In this document: positions 43,916 to 53,548 of the stretch, piece by piece
Layout: every line of letters starts with the position of its first letter
Numbering within the stretch: the stretch's first letter is position 1
Assembly (NCBI GenBank): GCA_965657795.1
Contig: CBFHQJ010000003.1
Span: forward strand, 62,001 to 126,000
Direction: 5' to 3'
Origin: SW10 sp965657795
Lineage (GTDB): Bacteria; Verrucomicrobiota; Verrucomicrobiia; Verrucomicrobiales; Akkermansiaceae
DNA length: 64,000 nucleotides
Program-made: the position numbers and the translations under genes
Notes under the pieces: model-generated
The model's database searches: none
What the model was told of the DNA's origin: nothing
What the model saw: only the letters and a program-made list of their open reading frames with translations

Positions 43916-46409
43916 GTATGGAACAAGGAACAAGAGGGCAAGGCGCTGGTTTTTCAAGCGAAAGGGTTTTTGGATCTTTTGCTTGTTGTGCCTAATCGCG
44001 GCTGGCGTCGCAGCTCACTATGGGAACAAGAAACTCGATCCATATCGTGAGATCGCGGCTGAGTATGATCTCACGCGCGTGGGCGAAAAGGAGGAGATGA
44101 GCATTATTCACGATCGTGGAGGGGTGGAGATAGGCACGATGTTTGTGGAAAATCGATTTTCGATCCCACTGGACGAAATCCCTCCGGTTTTTGTGGATGC
44201 GGTTTTGGCGCAGGAGGATCAGAGATTTTATGAACACGATGGCGTCGACTGGGTTGGGGTGGCCCGTGCGGCATGGCTGAATCTTCAAAGCGGGTCGATT
44301 ACACAGGGAGCGGGAACGATTACGATGCAGCTCGCGCGGAAATCCTTTGATTTGCTGGGGGAGGCGCGGCGTCGTGAGTGGTCCGGCTATGAGCGCAAGG
44401 TGGTGGAGGCCTTTGTTGCGCTCCGAATTGAGGAACACTTTCGGGGCCAGTTGGAGTCGGATTATCCCAATGACGAAGACGCTCGCAAAAAAGCCGCCAA
44501 GGAGGATATCCTTGAAATGTATTTGAATCTGGTGCCATTTGGCTCCGGTTTTTACGGGGTAAGATCTGCCTCTCTGGGGTATTTCGGAAAGGAGCCAAAG
44601 GATCTGACAATTTCGGAATCAGCTTCTATTGTGGCGTGCCTCAAGAATCCGCAGCGGATCTCGCCCCTCAATAGTCTTGAGGAAAACAAGACGAACCGTG
44701 ACATGGTGCTGACCCGAATGGCGCTCGAGGGGATGATTTCCGAGGCTGACCGGGATAAGATGATCGCCAAGCCCGTGGTGTTGAACCCCAATCCGATTCG
44801 TCGGGGGAAGTCATTCCTCTATGAGATCGTGGCTGAGCAAGCCCGTGATTTAGTCGGCGAAGAAGCGCTCTCCCGCGGAGGTTATATCATCCGGACGACG
44901 ATCGACGCCGCAGTGCAGCGGGCGGCGGAAGAGAAAATGGCCCAACAGCTTTTGCAGGTGGAGACTCAGGAAGGTTACAAGCACCCGAGATATTCGGATT
45001 ATGATAAGGAAAAAGGGCCGCCAAAATACCTTCAAGGCGCCACTTTAATGATGGATCACGAGACCGGTGAAGTGATCGCGCACGTCGGTGGTCGCAATTA
45101 TGCTCACTCGCAATACGACTTTATCGAGAACGGGAGTCGCCCGCTGGGAACGGCGTTTTTTCCTTTTGTTTATGCCACTGGTTTCGAGAACGGCCGTCAT
45201 CCGGCAACCATGGTGGTGGATGAGCAGATGGATCTGCGCAAGCTCCAGGTAGGGGGACTCGAAGGGGTGGCCGGAGAGTGGGGGATGGAAATTGCCAATC
45301 CGGGATATGAGGGGAAAATCACTTCTCGTCGGGCTTTGGCGGTATCGAAAATTGCGGCAACGGTGGAACTCGGCCAGCAGATCGGCTTGTCCAACGTGCA
45401 CCAGGTTTCGGAGAATTTTGGATTCAACCTTCCTGCCGACAAGCTTTTGAATCGAATGATTGTGGGTTTTGACAATGTCAGTATGCCTGAGGTCGTTTCC
45501 GCTTATTCCACCTTTCCGCGCGGAGGGAGCCGAATTACGGCAAGACATTACATTTTGGAGATTCGGGATATCGACGGAAAGATCGTTTATCCGCTGGGTG
45601 GCAATGGTCCGGTTCTGGAGACCAAGGAGGTTTGTTCCGATGCTGCCGCTTTTCAGGTTCACAGCGTTCTTAATGATGTGATGAGAAACGGTAACCTTGC
45701 GGAGTCGGCCAAAGGGTTGAAGTCGGGCTTGTTGCTGGGAGGAGGTAAAACCGGAACTCCTTATGGGCTCACTGATTCGTGGATGGTCGGCTACAACAGT
45801 CGGATTACTTGTGCGGTTTGGGTCGGTTTTTATGAGGGAGGGCGCGAGGCCATTCATGAGACTGCTTTTGCCAAAAACGTGGCATATCCCATTTGGGAAG
45901 ATATGATGAATGCTTCCCATCCGTCTTTTGCTGGTCGGGAAATTCTCCCTCCGGATTCAGTTGAGAAGGTGTCGATCTGTCGCGTTTCCGGAATGCGTCC
46001 AATCGGCTATTGCAATGAGTCTTTCGTGGATCCAGTGACGGGCCAGATCAGCTTCCCGACTACAAGTTACAAGGAGTATCTGCGAAAGGGACAGGAGATG
46101 GGGATTTGCGCCATTCACGGTAGCGGAATCGACATCAATGCTTTGGCGGAGCAAGCCCAGGTTCGTGATACGATCAATGCAATTCCCATAAAGGCCAAGG
46201 TGCCTCTTCTTCTTGGTTTCGATCCCTACAATAGCGAAACTCCGACTTTGGGGATTAAGGATGACAGCGCCGAGGCCTGGATTTCTGATGATGAAGTTTT
46301 GATTGTGGAAGACCAAGTGAGGGGAGAGAGTGAAGCTTTGTTGACGTTGCCGTTGCCCCCGCGGTTTGATCTTCCTGCCCCGGATCCCGATGCCCTGAGC
46401 AACAATTAA
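43914..46409 (+). CDS. Class A penicillin-binding protein with degenerate transpeptidase site
   Basis: 831 residues from ATG 43914. It has an N-terminal membrane anchor (~17-35), a GT51 glycosyltransferase domain (~90-265; catalytic Glu101 in EDQRFYEHDGVD, then GAGTITMQLARKSF), and a transpeptidase domain (~330-720). In the transpeptidase, the SxxK site is GTAFFPF: Thr413 replaces the catalytic Ser and Phe416 the Lys. The SxN motif reads S478-K-I480. Only KTG (612-614, GGGKTGTPYG) is intact. It probably polymerises glycan strands but cannot crosslink, or uses the domain as a binding scaffold. First gene of a five-gene operon. Confidence 0.92.
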   Translation: MYGTRNKRARRWFFKRKGFWIFCLLCLIAAGVAAHYGNKKLDPYREIAAEYDLTRVGEKEEMSIIHDRGGVEIGTMFVENRFSIPLDEIPPVFVDAVLAQEDQRFYEHDGVDWVGVARAAWLNLQSGSITQGAGTITMQLARKSFDLLGEARRREWSGYERKVVEAFVALRIEEHFRGQLESDYPNDEDARKKAAKEDILEMYLNLVPFGSGFYGVRSASLGYFGKEPKDLTISESASIVACLKNPQRISPLNSLEENKTNRDMVLTRMALEGMISEADRDKMIAKPVVLNPNPIRRGKSFLYEIVAEQARDLVGEEALSRGGYIIRTTIDAAVQRAAEEKMAQQLLQVETQEGYKHPRYSDYDKEKGPPKYLQGATLMMDHETGEVIAHVGGRNYAHSQYDFIENGSRPLGTAFFPFVYATGFENGRHPATMVVDEQMDLRKLQVGGLEGVAGEWGMEIANPGYEGKITSRRALAVSKIAATVELGQQIGLSNVHQVSENFGFNLPADKLLNRMIVGFDNVSMPEVVSAYSTFPRGGSRITARHYILEIRDIDGKIVYPLGGNGPVLETKEVCSDAAAFQVHSVLNDVMRNGNLAESAKGLKSGLLLGGGKTGTPYGLTDSWMVGYNSRITCAVWVGFYEGGREAIHETAFAKNVAYPIWEDMMNASHPSFAGREILPPDSVEKVSICRVSGMRPIGYCNESFVDPVTGQISFPTTSYKEYLRKGQEMGICAIHGSGIDINALAEQAQVRDTINAIPIKAKVPLLLGFDPYNSETPTLGIKDDSAEAWISDDEVLIVEDQVRGESEALLTLPLPPRFDLPAPDPDALSNN

Positions 46410-46416
46410 TATAATC

Positions 46417-47649
46417 ATGAGTGAGACAGCTTCTGCTAATCGCTGGATCCCGTTCCAGTGTCCTTCGTGTTTCGGCCTTTTCAGGATTAAGAAAAGCCAA
46501 GTGGGGCAGACTGGGCGCTGTCCCGTTTGCAGCGCTGCGGTGCAGTCAACTGAAAGGGGGGATCCCGCCGGTCTTGAACAGGTAGCTACCCAAATGGTGG
46601 AAGATGATAATCTTCTTGATAAGGTGGCAGTGGCCCAGGAGATGACACCCGAGGAGATTGAAAAACTGGAAGCTTCCCGGAAGATCCGTCGTCGTCAGTA
46701 TGTCGGAGAGGAGGCGGAAGGAATTGCCTGGGAAGAGGAAGTAGCTCAGGACGACTCCAATGAAGTCTCGTGGAAGATGGTGGTCAGTATCATTCTCTCG
46801 GCTCTCGTTCTTCTCGCTTTGAGTATTTTTTACTATCAGCGTTCGGGAGCAAATCCCATCACCGGGTCCAACGAGCCGGTCATTGATCGTGAAAAAGCGG
46901 ATGCTTTGCTCGACGAAATTGAGGCGGCGGAACGCAATACCAAGAAAGTTGAGGAAGGCGACATGGCGGCCAAAACCGTCGATGATTACAAAAAATTCGA
47001 TATGGTGAAGTTGGAGGAGGCGATCAAAAATTTCGTGACCGCGGAGTCTCCCGAGGAGCGCAAGAAGTTCATTCGCGATGCTCAAAGAGTTGGGCCGGCG
47101 CTCGAGGCCTATTACAAAAAGGTGGAGTATGAGCCCGAGGGGTTTGAGAGTTTGAACAAATTGGAGGTTTCGTATCGTGGTGAGCTTCTCACAACGCTGG
47201 TGACCACCGCGGATTTCTTGTCTTCACCGATCGCAGTTGAACGGATTGTTGATGGCGAGAAGGAAAGCTATAAGGTGGATTGGAAAAGTTGGGTAGGCTA
47301 TTGCGATTTTACTCCGGAGGAAATGAGAGAGAAGAAGCCGGATACTCCGTTTCTCATGAGAGTCATTGTGGAGCCGGCCAACTACTATAACTATGGTTTT
47401 TCAAATGATCGTAAATGGCGTTCTTTGGGGCTGGAACTGCGCGATTCTGTTTATTCGTTTTTGGGCTACGTTGCCAGGGACTCGGAGGTGGACAAACGGT
47501 TCCGCCTGATGATGAAGAATACGCAAGGAGTGCCCTGCTTGATCAAAGTAGTCTACCCAAGGGGATCCCGAGCCAAGGATCAGGTTGAGATTCTTGAAAT
47601 CGTGGCGGAGGGGTGGGTGACAAATCTCGAGGAAAAGGAAAATGAGTGA
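46417..47649 (+). CDS. Membrane protein with N-terminal zinc ribbon
   Basis: 410 residues. The zinc ribbon at the start has two CPxC pairs (CPSCFGLF and CPVC, ~14-37; MJ0042/zinc-finger type), followed by an acidic stretch, one membrane helix (~121-138, SIILSALVLLALSIFYY) and a large extracytoplasmic domain. No enzyme motif is recognised. It starts 7 bp after the PBP stop and overlaps the next gene by 8 bp, so it is part of the same operon. The family is unknown. Confidence 0.8.
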   Translation: MSETASANRWIPFQCPSCFGLFRIKKSQVGQTGRCPVCSAAVQSTERGDPAGLEQVATQMVEDDNLLDKVAVAQEMTPEEIEKLEASRKIRRRQYVGEEAEGIAWEEEVAQDDSNEVSWKMVVSIILSALVLLALSIFYYQRSGANPITGSNEPVIDREKADALLDEIEAAERNTKKVEEGDMAAKTVDDYKKFDMVKLEEAIKNFVTAESPEERKKFIRDAQRVGPALEAYYKKVEYEPEGFESLNKLEVSYRGELLTTLVTTADFLSSPIAVERIVDGEKESYKVDWKSWVGYCDFTPEEMREKKPDTPFLMRVIVEPANYYNYGFSNDRKWRSLGLELRDSVYSFLGYVARDSEVDKRFRLMMKNTQGVPCLIKVVYPRGSRAKDQVEILEIVAEGWVTNLEEKENE

Positions 47650-49036
47650 ACCTTTCGACACGCCTGAAGACAAGGCGCTGAAGATGAATCTCGATACGTC
47701 GATATACGGCACCTTTGCCGAGATCGGAGCGGGGCAGGAAGTCGCTAATTGGTTTTTTAGGGCATCGGCGACAGCCGGGACGGTCGCCAAATCCATCTCA
47801 GCCTACGACATGACGATCAGCGATGCGCTTTACGGTAAGACCAGGCGCTATGTCTCCCAAGAGCGGGTCGTTGATATGGTCAACTATGAGTATGAGTTGC
47901 TTGAAAAACGGCTCAGTAAACCGCGGGGCAAGGAGTCCCGTTTTTTTGCCTTTGCCAACACGGTGAGGGCGAGGGGGTATCAGGACACTGCGGAGTGTCA
48001 CGGATGGTTGGCAATTCGTTTTCAGAGCCAGCCGGGAAGGCCGTCGGGGACGATCGTTCTACACGTCAATCTGCTCGATCATGAAAACGTTGACCAGATG
48101 GAAGCTCTTGGGATTTTGGGCGTTAACCTGATCGATGCGTCTTACCATCAGGGCGGGAATCTAAGGGGGTTCGTCAGCTCACTCACGGAGTTCATCGCTC
48201 CTGGTCGTATCGAAATCGATATGCTCAGGTTTGAAGGAAAGCCGTTCGAGATGGTTGATAACCGGATCTGCGCGCTCGAGTTGGTGCGACAGGGTATGTC
48301 TCCCGCCACCGTCTTTCTTCCCGACGGAGAAGTCGTGCAAGCCGCCGAGGCTTTCTATAAAACTCCGCTCTTGATTCTCCGGGGAAGCTTTTTGCCGGTG
48401 ACCAATCTGCATCTCGATATGCTGAATCAGGCTGGCAAGGTTTTCCCGCCAAAGGGTGATTCAGAGGGTTTGCGACCATGCCGCGAGGTGTGCGAGGTTT
48501 CGCTCAGCAATCTTCTCCGGAATGGCGAAGTTGACTTGTTGTCCTTCCTGGATCGTGCCGACGCCCTTCAGGCGATGGGCAAGGTGGTCATGGTTTCGAA
48601 CTGCCCGGAATTCCATCGGGTGGCAGCCCTGCTTCGGAGATTTACGAAAGAACCCATCGGGATGATCTTGTCGATTGGGCTTTTGAATGAGCTGTTTAAA
48701 GAGAAGTGGTCAGATTCATTGGAAGGTGGAATATTGGAATCCTTTGGCCGCTTGTTCAAAAGCAAGCTGTCGTTGCTGGTTTATCCGTGGCGTAGTGGCA
48801 ACAATGGAGAGTATGTGACCGCCGATAATTTCCGTGCGCCCGATGGCTGGAAGAGTCTCTACGAGCACTTCCTTGAGAACGGCATGATTTCGGACATCGG
48901 ATGCGGCGATGACAGGCTTCTTGAGATGACCGGGCGGAGTCTCTTGAAGGCGGCTGCCAATGGAGTAGAATGGGAAGAGTGGGTACCTGAAGAGGCCCGT
49001 GCTTTGGTGAGATCTTACATCAGCCACCTGAGATGA
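47642..49036 (+). CDS. Conserved hypothetical protein (464 aa)
   Basis: A soluble protein of unknown function that I do not recognise confidently. The N-terminal segment LDTSIYGTFAEIGAGQEVANWFFRASATAGTVAKSISAYDM, YGKTRRYVSQERVVDMVNYEYE and later LLDHENVDQMEALGILGVNLIDASYH look strongly conserved. No signal peptide, no membrane helix and no cofactor motif are evident. The ATG overlaps the upstream gene's end (8 bp), and its TGA overlaps the downstream lipoprotein start (ATGA). Its position between a membrane zinc-ribbon protein and a lipoprotein, in a PBP operon, suggests a cell-envelope connection, but this is only contextual. Confidence 0.75.
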   Translation: MSEPFDTPEDKALKMNLDTSIYGTFAEIGAGQEVANWFFRASATAGTVAKSISAYDMTISDALYGKTRRYVSQERVVDMVNYEYELLEKRLSKPRGKESRFFAFANTVRARGYQDTAECHGWLAIRFQSQPGRPSGTIVLHVNLLDHENVDQMEALGILGVNLIDASYHQGGNLRGFVSSLTEFIAPGRIEIDMLRFEGKPFEMVDNRICALELVRQGMSPATVFLPDGEVVQAAEAFYKTPLLILRGSFLPVTNLHLDMLNQAGKVFPPKGDSEGLRPCREVCEVSLSNLLRNGEVDLLSFLDRADALQAMGKVVMVSNCPEFHRVAALLRRFTKEPIGMILSIGLLNELFKEKWSDSLEGGILESFGRLFKSKLSLLVYPWRSGNNGEYVTADNFRAPDGWKSLYEHFLENGMISDIGCGDDRLLEMTGRSLLKAAANGVEWEEWVPEEARALVRSYISHLR

Positions 49037-49428
49037 TGCGATTCGATTTGATGTTACTGGCCTTGCTGTCTGCGGTCCTGGGTTCGTGTTCTACTTCGAC
49101 CGGTCGATCCTACCCATTGGCGGTTCGTGAAACGACTCGATTCCTTAGGTCAAATTCCCCAAAGGAGTTGTTTAATTTGAAGAAGCGGCAAACTGACGAA
49201 GGGATGGAGTTCTATTTCTGCGATGGCTCAAGGTGGGATAAGGCAGCGGTGGTGTTCCCTACCCGGGTAACGGTGGGCCTCAAATCAAAAAAAGAAGGGA
49301 AGCGTTCCGACTTGAAGCTTAGGGCGTATCAACAAGGTCTGTTTTTGAGCGGGAGGAAACGCGATTTTGAAGAGAAATGGAGGAGCGCAATTCTTTCCCA
49401 CCTTCAAACGATTCAACCGGATTCCTGA
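49033..49428 (+). CDS. Small lipoprotein
   Basis: 131 residues with a lipoprotein signal: a hydrophobic stretch ending LGSC (Cys19, lipobox), followed by STSTGRS. The mature part is mixed, with basic patches (KSKKEGKRSD) and an FYFCDGSRWDKAAVVFPTRV segment. Family unknown. Overlaps the upstream gene by 4 bp (ATGA) and is followed 1 bp later by the antiporter start; operon member. Confidence 0.75.
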   Translation: MMRFDLMLLALLSAVLGSCSTSTGRSYPLAVRETTRFLRSNSPKELFNLKKRQTDEGMEFYFCDGSRWDKAAVVFPTRVTVGLKSKKEGKRSDLKLRAYQQGLFLSGRKRDFEEKWRSAILSHLQTIQPDS

Positions 49429-49429
49429 T

Positions 49430-50692
49430 ATGAACATACTCGATACTGCTGCGGTCTTGCTGACCCTTGCCGCTGTCTTTGGCTACATCAATCATCGCTG
49501 TTTTAAGCTGCCGACCAGCATTGGGATTCTCCTGATTGGCTTGGTTCTAAGTATGGCTCTGTTGCTTTTCGGCGGAGATACTCTTCGGGAAAGTGCGGAT
49601 GAATTTGTCACTCGAATCGACTTCAATGAGACGGTGATGAATGTCATGCTGAGCTTCCTGCTTTTTGCGGGTGCCTTGCATGTCAACCTCGGTGATCTCC
49701 GCGATCAGAAATGGGTGGTGGCGATTTTGGCAAGTGCAGGATTATTGGTCTCTACCTTTCTGGTAGGGACGGCATCCTATTTCGTTTTTTCGTGGACCGG
49801 TCTCGATGTGCCATTTTTGTGGTGTTTGGTTTTCGGTGCCTTGATTTCGCCCACCGACCCGGTTGCTGTTCTTGGTATTCTGAAGAAGGTTGGGGTGCCC
49901 AAGTCTCTTGAGACCAAGATCACCGGGGAGTCATTGTTCAACGATGGTGTCGGGGTGGTGGTCTATCTGGTTTTGGTGGGGCTGGCGGCAGGCCAGGCCG
50001 AGGCTTCGATTCTATCCGTCGGTGAGTTGTTCTTGGTCGAAGTTGGGGGTGGGATTTTGTTGGGAGGGGGCATCGGGTATGTGGCCTATTGGATGTTAAA
50101 AACGATCGATAACTACCAGGTCGAAATCCTAATTACGTTGGCTCTCGTGACCGGTGGATATCAGCTGGCTACAAGTTGGCACTTGAGTGGACCACTGGCG
50201 ATGGTGGTAGCTGGTCTCATGATTGGAAATCATGGTCGCTTGATGGCGATGAGCGATACCACCCGTGATCATCTCGATCTTTTCTGGGAGTTGATTGATG
50301 AGATTTTGAACGCTGTCTTGTTCCTTCTGATCGGACTTGAGATTTTTGTGCTAACTTGGAGTGGGCAGGCTTTTGGCGCTGGCTTAATCCTGATCTTTGT
50401 GGTGTTGGCTTCGCGAATGATTGCGGTTTCTTTGCCAGTCGTAGTTCTCAAAAGAGCCCGGACATTCTCGCCGGGAATTGTCCGCATCTTGACCTGGGGT
50501 GGTTTGCGCGGCGGGATTTCGGTGGCTCTTGCTCTGGCCTTGCCAAAGGATGAGAGTCTGGCCGGCGAGTCCAGACAAGCGATCCTGATGGCGACCTACC
50601 TCGTCGTGATCTTCTCGATTGCGATCCAGGGATTGACACTCAAGCCTGTCATTTCGCGACTGCTCGCGAAAGGGGATGTCTCGGTGAAGTAG
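49430..50692 (+). CDS. Na+/H+ antiporter, CPA1 (NhaP-type) family
   Basis: The ATG at 49430 is chosen because an earlier in-frame start at 49367 lies inside the lipoprotein gene; 420 residues, ~12 membrane helices. The CPA1 signature FGALISPTDPVAVLGILKKVG (with the conserved TDP), followed by SLFNDGVGVVVYLVLVG (the ND ion-binding pair) and TWGGLRGGISVALALALP, identify the family. It exchanges cytoplasmic Na+ (or K+) for protons. Last gene of the PBP operon, convergent with the TPR gene with 16 bp between. Confidence 0.92.
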   Translation: MNILDTAAVLLTLAAVFGYINHRCFKLPTSIGILLIGLVLSMALLLFGGDTLRESADEFVTRIDFNETVMNVMLSFLLFAGALHVNLGDLRDQKWVVAILASAGLLVSTFLVGTASYFVFSWTGLDVPFLWCLVFGALISPTDPVAVLGILKKVGVPKSLETKITGESLFNDGVGVVVYLVLVGLAAGQAEASILSVGELFLVEVGGGILLGGGIGYVAYWMLKTIDNYQVEILITLALVTGGYQLATSWHLSGPLAMVVAGLMIGNHGRLMAMSDTTRDHLDLFWELIDEILNAVLFLLIGLEIFVLTWSGQAFGAGLILIFVVLASRMIAVSLPVVVLKRARTFSPGIVRILTWGGLRGGISVALALALPKDESLAGESRQAILMATYLVVIFSIAIQGLTLKPVISRLLAKGDVSVK

Positions 50693-50708
50693 CCGGGTCC
50701 TCGGATGC

Positions 50709-53117
50709 CTATTCAGCGCCGAGATTCAGCTTAGGCTTCCAGTTTGGAAACGCTGAAGCGAGCTTGGCCTGGAATTCAGAAGCAAGAGTCGGATTTCCGT
50801 CATTTTTGGTCGCCAGATGGGCGCCATGAAGGGCGCGGGGCTGCAGAAGGGGATCGTCCGGAACCATTGGGATGGCTGTGCGAAACTCTTGGAGGGCCTC
50901 CTGCCAACGACCTTGGAGCAAGGCGACTTCGCCGCTAACAATGTGGAGGGCTGGGACATGGGCGCCGGGGGCATTGATGGCAAGGCCTTTGGCTGCAGCT
51001 TCCAGTGATTGTGGGTAGAGCTTGAGGCCTAGACGGGCTTCCGCAAGGTCGAGATAAGCATCCGCTTGCCAGCGGTTGTCTTGTTCTTGCTTGAGTAAAA
51101 GAAGGCTCGTTTTCTGGGCTCCGGCGAAGCGGCCAGACCGGTTTTGAGCCTTGGCTAAAATGCGCCAAACTCCGATGTCGGTCCTCCCGGGTGCCTCCGG
51201 ATTCACGGCTCTCTCGAGGTAGTTGGCCGCCTCTTCGACCTGACCATCGTGAAACATTTGAACGCCGAGCCATGATAGCATGTTTTGTGGAACAGTTTTG
51301 GCCGGGGCCTGATCGTAAACTTCCTGGAGAGCGGTATGGAGGGCGATCTTATCGCGTAAGTTAAAGGAGCTCAAAATGAGAAGGTCGCCGACTGGTTGAC
51401 TGTAAAACTCAGGGACAAGATCTCTTGCCTTACGAAGATAAGGGGGGGCTTCGCTATATTTGCCAAGCTTGTAGAATCCCCAGCCAATCCAGTAGTTGGC
51501 ATTGGCGGTGGTGTCGACGGGGAGATCCTGAAATTCGCCCAGGATCCTACGATAGCGAGCTATCATGCTTTCGTATTTCTTTTCCTGTCGAAGAACACGG
51601 GCACTTCCCTGCAGTGCGAAAGCAGTCTGATTCGGTGCAGGGTTGAGGGCGAGAGCCTGCTCAAAGTCTTTGAGAGCCGAGGTGTAATCTCCAAGAGAAA
51701 GGTGGGCTTCGGCTCGTTTGTTGTGGATCTCGGCAGCGCGGGGATCATCCGGGAATTCAGCAAGAAACCGGGCAAAGCTTCTGCTGGCTCCGTCGTACTG
51801 CCCCGATTCGCTCAGGCACCATCCGTGCTTATAGAGCAGCTCGCGCTGCATGTCCTGCTCCAAGACGGTTCGATCAATCTTGTTAAAAATTACGGCGGCA
51901 TCTTCCAATGCCTTACGATTATAAAGAGTTTCGGCTTTGAAAAAGCGACCGCAATGAAGGTATTTGTGCCCCGGATATTTACGGGCGTAGAGTTCGAAAA
52001 AGATGTCGACCCGCTCGGCGAGAGCCGGGTTTTTGAGATAGTAGTCGCATTTGAGGCATTGGAATGAGGCTTCAAATGCCTTATGGCTTTTCGGAAGAGC
52101 TCGGTCAACTCGGCGGTAGCAGGCTCTGGCATTGAGGTAGTTCTGCTTGATAAGGTAGGCGAGGCCTGCTCGCTCACAACGGCGCGCCTCGACCTTGCCT
52201 GATGCCCCGAAGTCACCCTTTTCATAGAGATTGATGACGGTGTCCCATTCCTTTTTCTTGGAATAGAGCCCCATGAGCGAGGTTTGCGCGCGGGCCTTGT
52301 TTGTGGCAAGATGCCGACGTTGATCGGGAGTGATGGACGGGTCGTTGACGGACATGTTCAAGACCGTTTTCAGGTGGGAATCCTGCGCGTCTTCCAGACC
52401 GAGTTCGGCCGACGCCAGGCCGGTGTAAAAGACAGCTTGGGAATGATACTGGCCGCGTTGTTCCGAGACGACCAGTGGCTTAAGCAAGCGGATGGTGGTC
52501 TCAAAGTCGTCCCTTTCGAAGTATTGGTAGGCGAGCATGAAGCTGGCCCAGTCCTTGTGAGGGTGTTTATCTGTGTCGATGATGCGGCGCAGAGCCACCG
52601 TGACTTCGGCTTGCCGGTCCAGTTTCAAGAGGCATTCCACTTGCTTGGTCAGCGAGCTATGGCGGAGATTCTGATCGGGAAGGTTCTGTGACGCGATGCC
52701 GAAGTATTTGGCAGCTTCTTCCCAGTTTTCTTCCACAAAAGCAAGGTAAGCCATTTGTCGCGAGCCCTGTCCCACGTAGGGCCCTCTGCGATGTCTTTCG
52801 ATGAGGAAGCGGTAGGTGTTTTTAGCTTCCTCAATTTGGCCCAAGGTTTGGCGGGCGTATCCAAGATGGAACCGGGCGGCTGACTCGTTTTTGGAGCCGG
52901 AGTGGGCTTCAAGGTAATTGGTATAGAGTCCAATCACGTAGGTCATGTAACGCCCTTTTTGGAGATTGTCCGATTGTCTCATTCCGGCGGCGTAGTATCG
53001 CTCGGCTTCCTGAAATGCGCGCTCTTCTTCCGTGATTTGTGCAATAGCAGGTGAGAAGAGAAACAGGTTGAAAATCAGTGCGACGAAAGTTTGCCGAATC
53101 GGGTGGGGGATGGCCAT
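50709..53117 (-). CDS. Large secreted TPR protein
   Basis: The ATG at 53117 gives an 802-residue protein with a signal peptide (~1-27, ending AIAQ); the earlier start at 53186 would extend the N-terminus with non-signal sequence. Many tetratricopeptide-like units follow (for example RFHLGYARQTLGQIEEAKNTYRFLIERH, AEAHLSLGDYTSALKDFEQALALNPAP, YWIGWGFYKLGKYSEAPPYLRKARDLVP). No other domain is evident. A periplasmic scaffold for envelope assembly or peptidoglycan-associated complexes is typical. Divergent from the Dabb-domain gene by 128 bp. Confidence 0.88.
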   Translation of the reverse strand: MAIPHPIRQTFVALIFNLFLFSPAIAQITEEERAFQEAERYYAAGMRQSDNLQKGRYMTYVIGLYTNYLEAHSGSKNESAARFHLGYARQTLGQIEEAKNTYRFLIERHRRGPYVGQGSRQMAYLAFVEENWEEAAKYFGIASQNLPDQNLRHSSLTKQVECLLKLDRQAEVTVALRRIIDTDKHPHKDWASFMLAYQYFERDDFETTIRLLKPLVVSEQRGQYHSQAVFYTGLASAELGLEDAQDSHLKTVLNMSVNDPSITPDQRRHLATNKARAQTSLMGLYSKKKEWDTVINLYEKGDFGASGKVEARRCERAGLAYLIKQNYLNARACYRRVDRALPKSHKAFEASFQCLKCDYYLKNPALAERVDIFFELYARKYPGHKYLHCGRFFKAETLYNRKALEDAAVIFNKIDRTVLEQDMQRELLYKHGWCLSESGQYDGASRSFARFLAEFPDDPRAAEIHNKRAEAHLSLGDYTSALKDFEQALALNPAPNQTAFALQGSARVLRQEKKYESMIARYRRILGEFQDLPVDTTANANYWIGWGFYKLGKYSEAPPYLRKARDLVPEFYSQPVGDLLILSSFNLRDKIALHTALQEVYDQAPAKTVPQNMLSWLGVQMFHDGQVEEAANYLERAVNPEAPGRTDIGVWRILAKAQNRSGRFAGAQKTSLLLLKQEQDNRWQADAYLDLAEARLGLKLYPQSLEAAAKGLAINAPGAHVPALHIVSGEVALLQGRWQEALQEFRTAIPMVPDDPLLQPRALHGAHLATKNDGNPTLASEFQAKLASAFPNWKPKLNLGAE

Positions 53118-53245
53118 GGCGTGATGTTGTTGTTGCGAGATGGTCGCTCGCGGAACAAGAGTCTCACGATCGGATGGAAAGATCAACCTCAGGAAGGTCG
53201 GGAGTTGGCTTGTCCTGTATGGCCTTGGCCGCTATTTACCGGCGC

Positions 53246-53548
53246 ATGGAACATCATGTCTACTTTTGGTTGAACGAAGACCGTAAGAATGAGAGCGATC
53301 GCGCGATTTTCGAGAAGGGCATTGCAGCTCTTCTGAAGTCTCCCAATGTGGCCTCGTCACATTGGGGAAAGCCCGCTGCAACTGCGGACCGACCAGTGAC
53401 CGATCATTCATTTGATTACGCGATTTCGGTGAAATTTGACTCGATGGAGAGTCATGACCGCTATCAGGAAGGGGATCCCATCCATGACGAATTCATCTCC
53501 GGATTTAAAGAGTGGTGGGCCAAGGTTCTTGTCATGGACCTTGCCTAG
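53246..53548 (+). CDS. Dabb-domain (stress-responsive alpha-beta barrel) protein
   Basis: The ATG at 53246 gives 100 residues; longer frames upstream are shadows of the divergent gene. HHVYFWLNEDR ... HSFDYAISVKFDSMESHDRYQEGDPIHDEF matches the Dabb domain, a small dimeric barrel. Function varies in the family (often unknown). No signal peptide. Confidence 0.82.
   Translation: MEHHVYFWLNEDRKNESDRAIFEKGIAALLKSPNVASSHWGKPAATADRPVTDHSFDYAISVKFDSMESHDRYQEGDPIHDEFISGFKEWWAKVLVMDLA

Noticed and set aside
45045..45920. Minus-strand open frame opposite the penicillin-binding protein.
   Set aside because: Antisense shadow of a recognised gene, no family resemblance.
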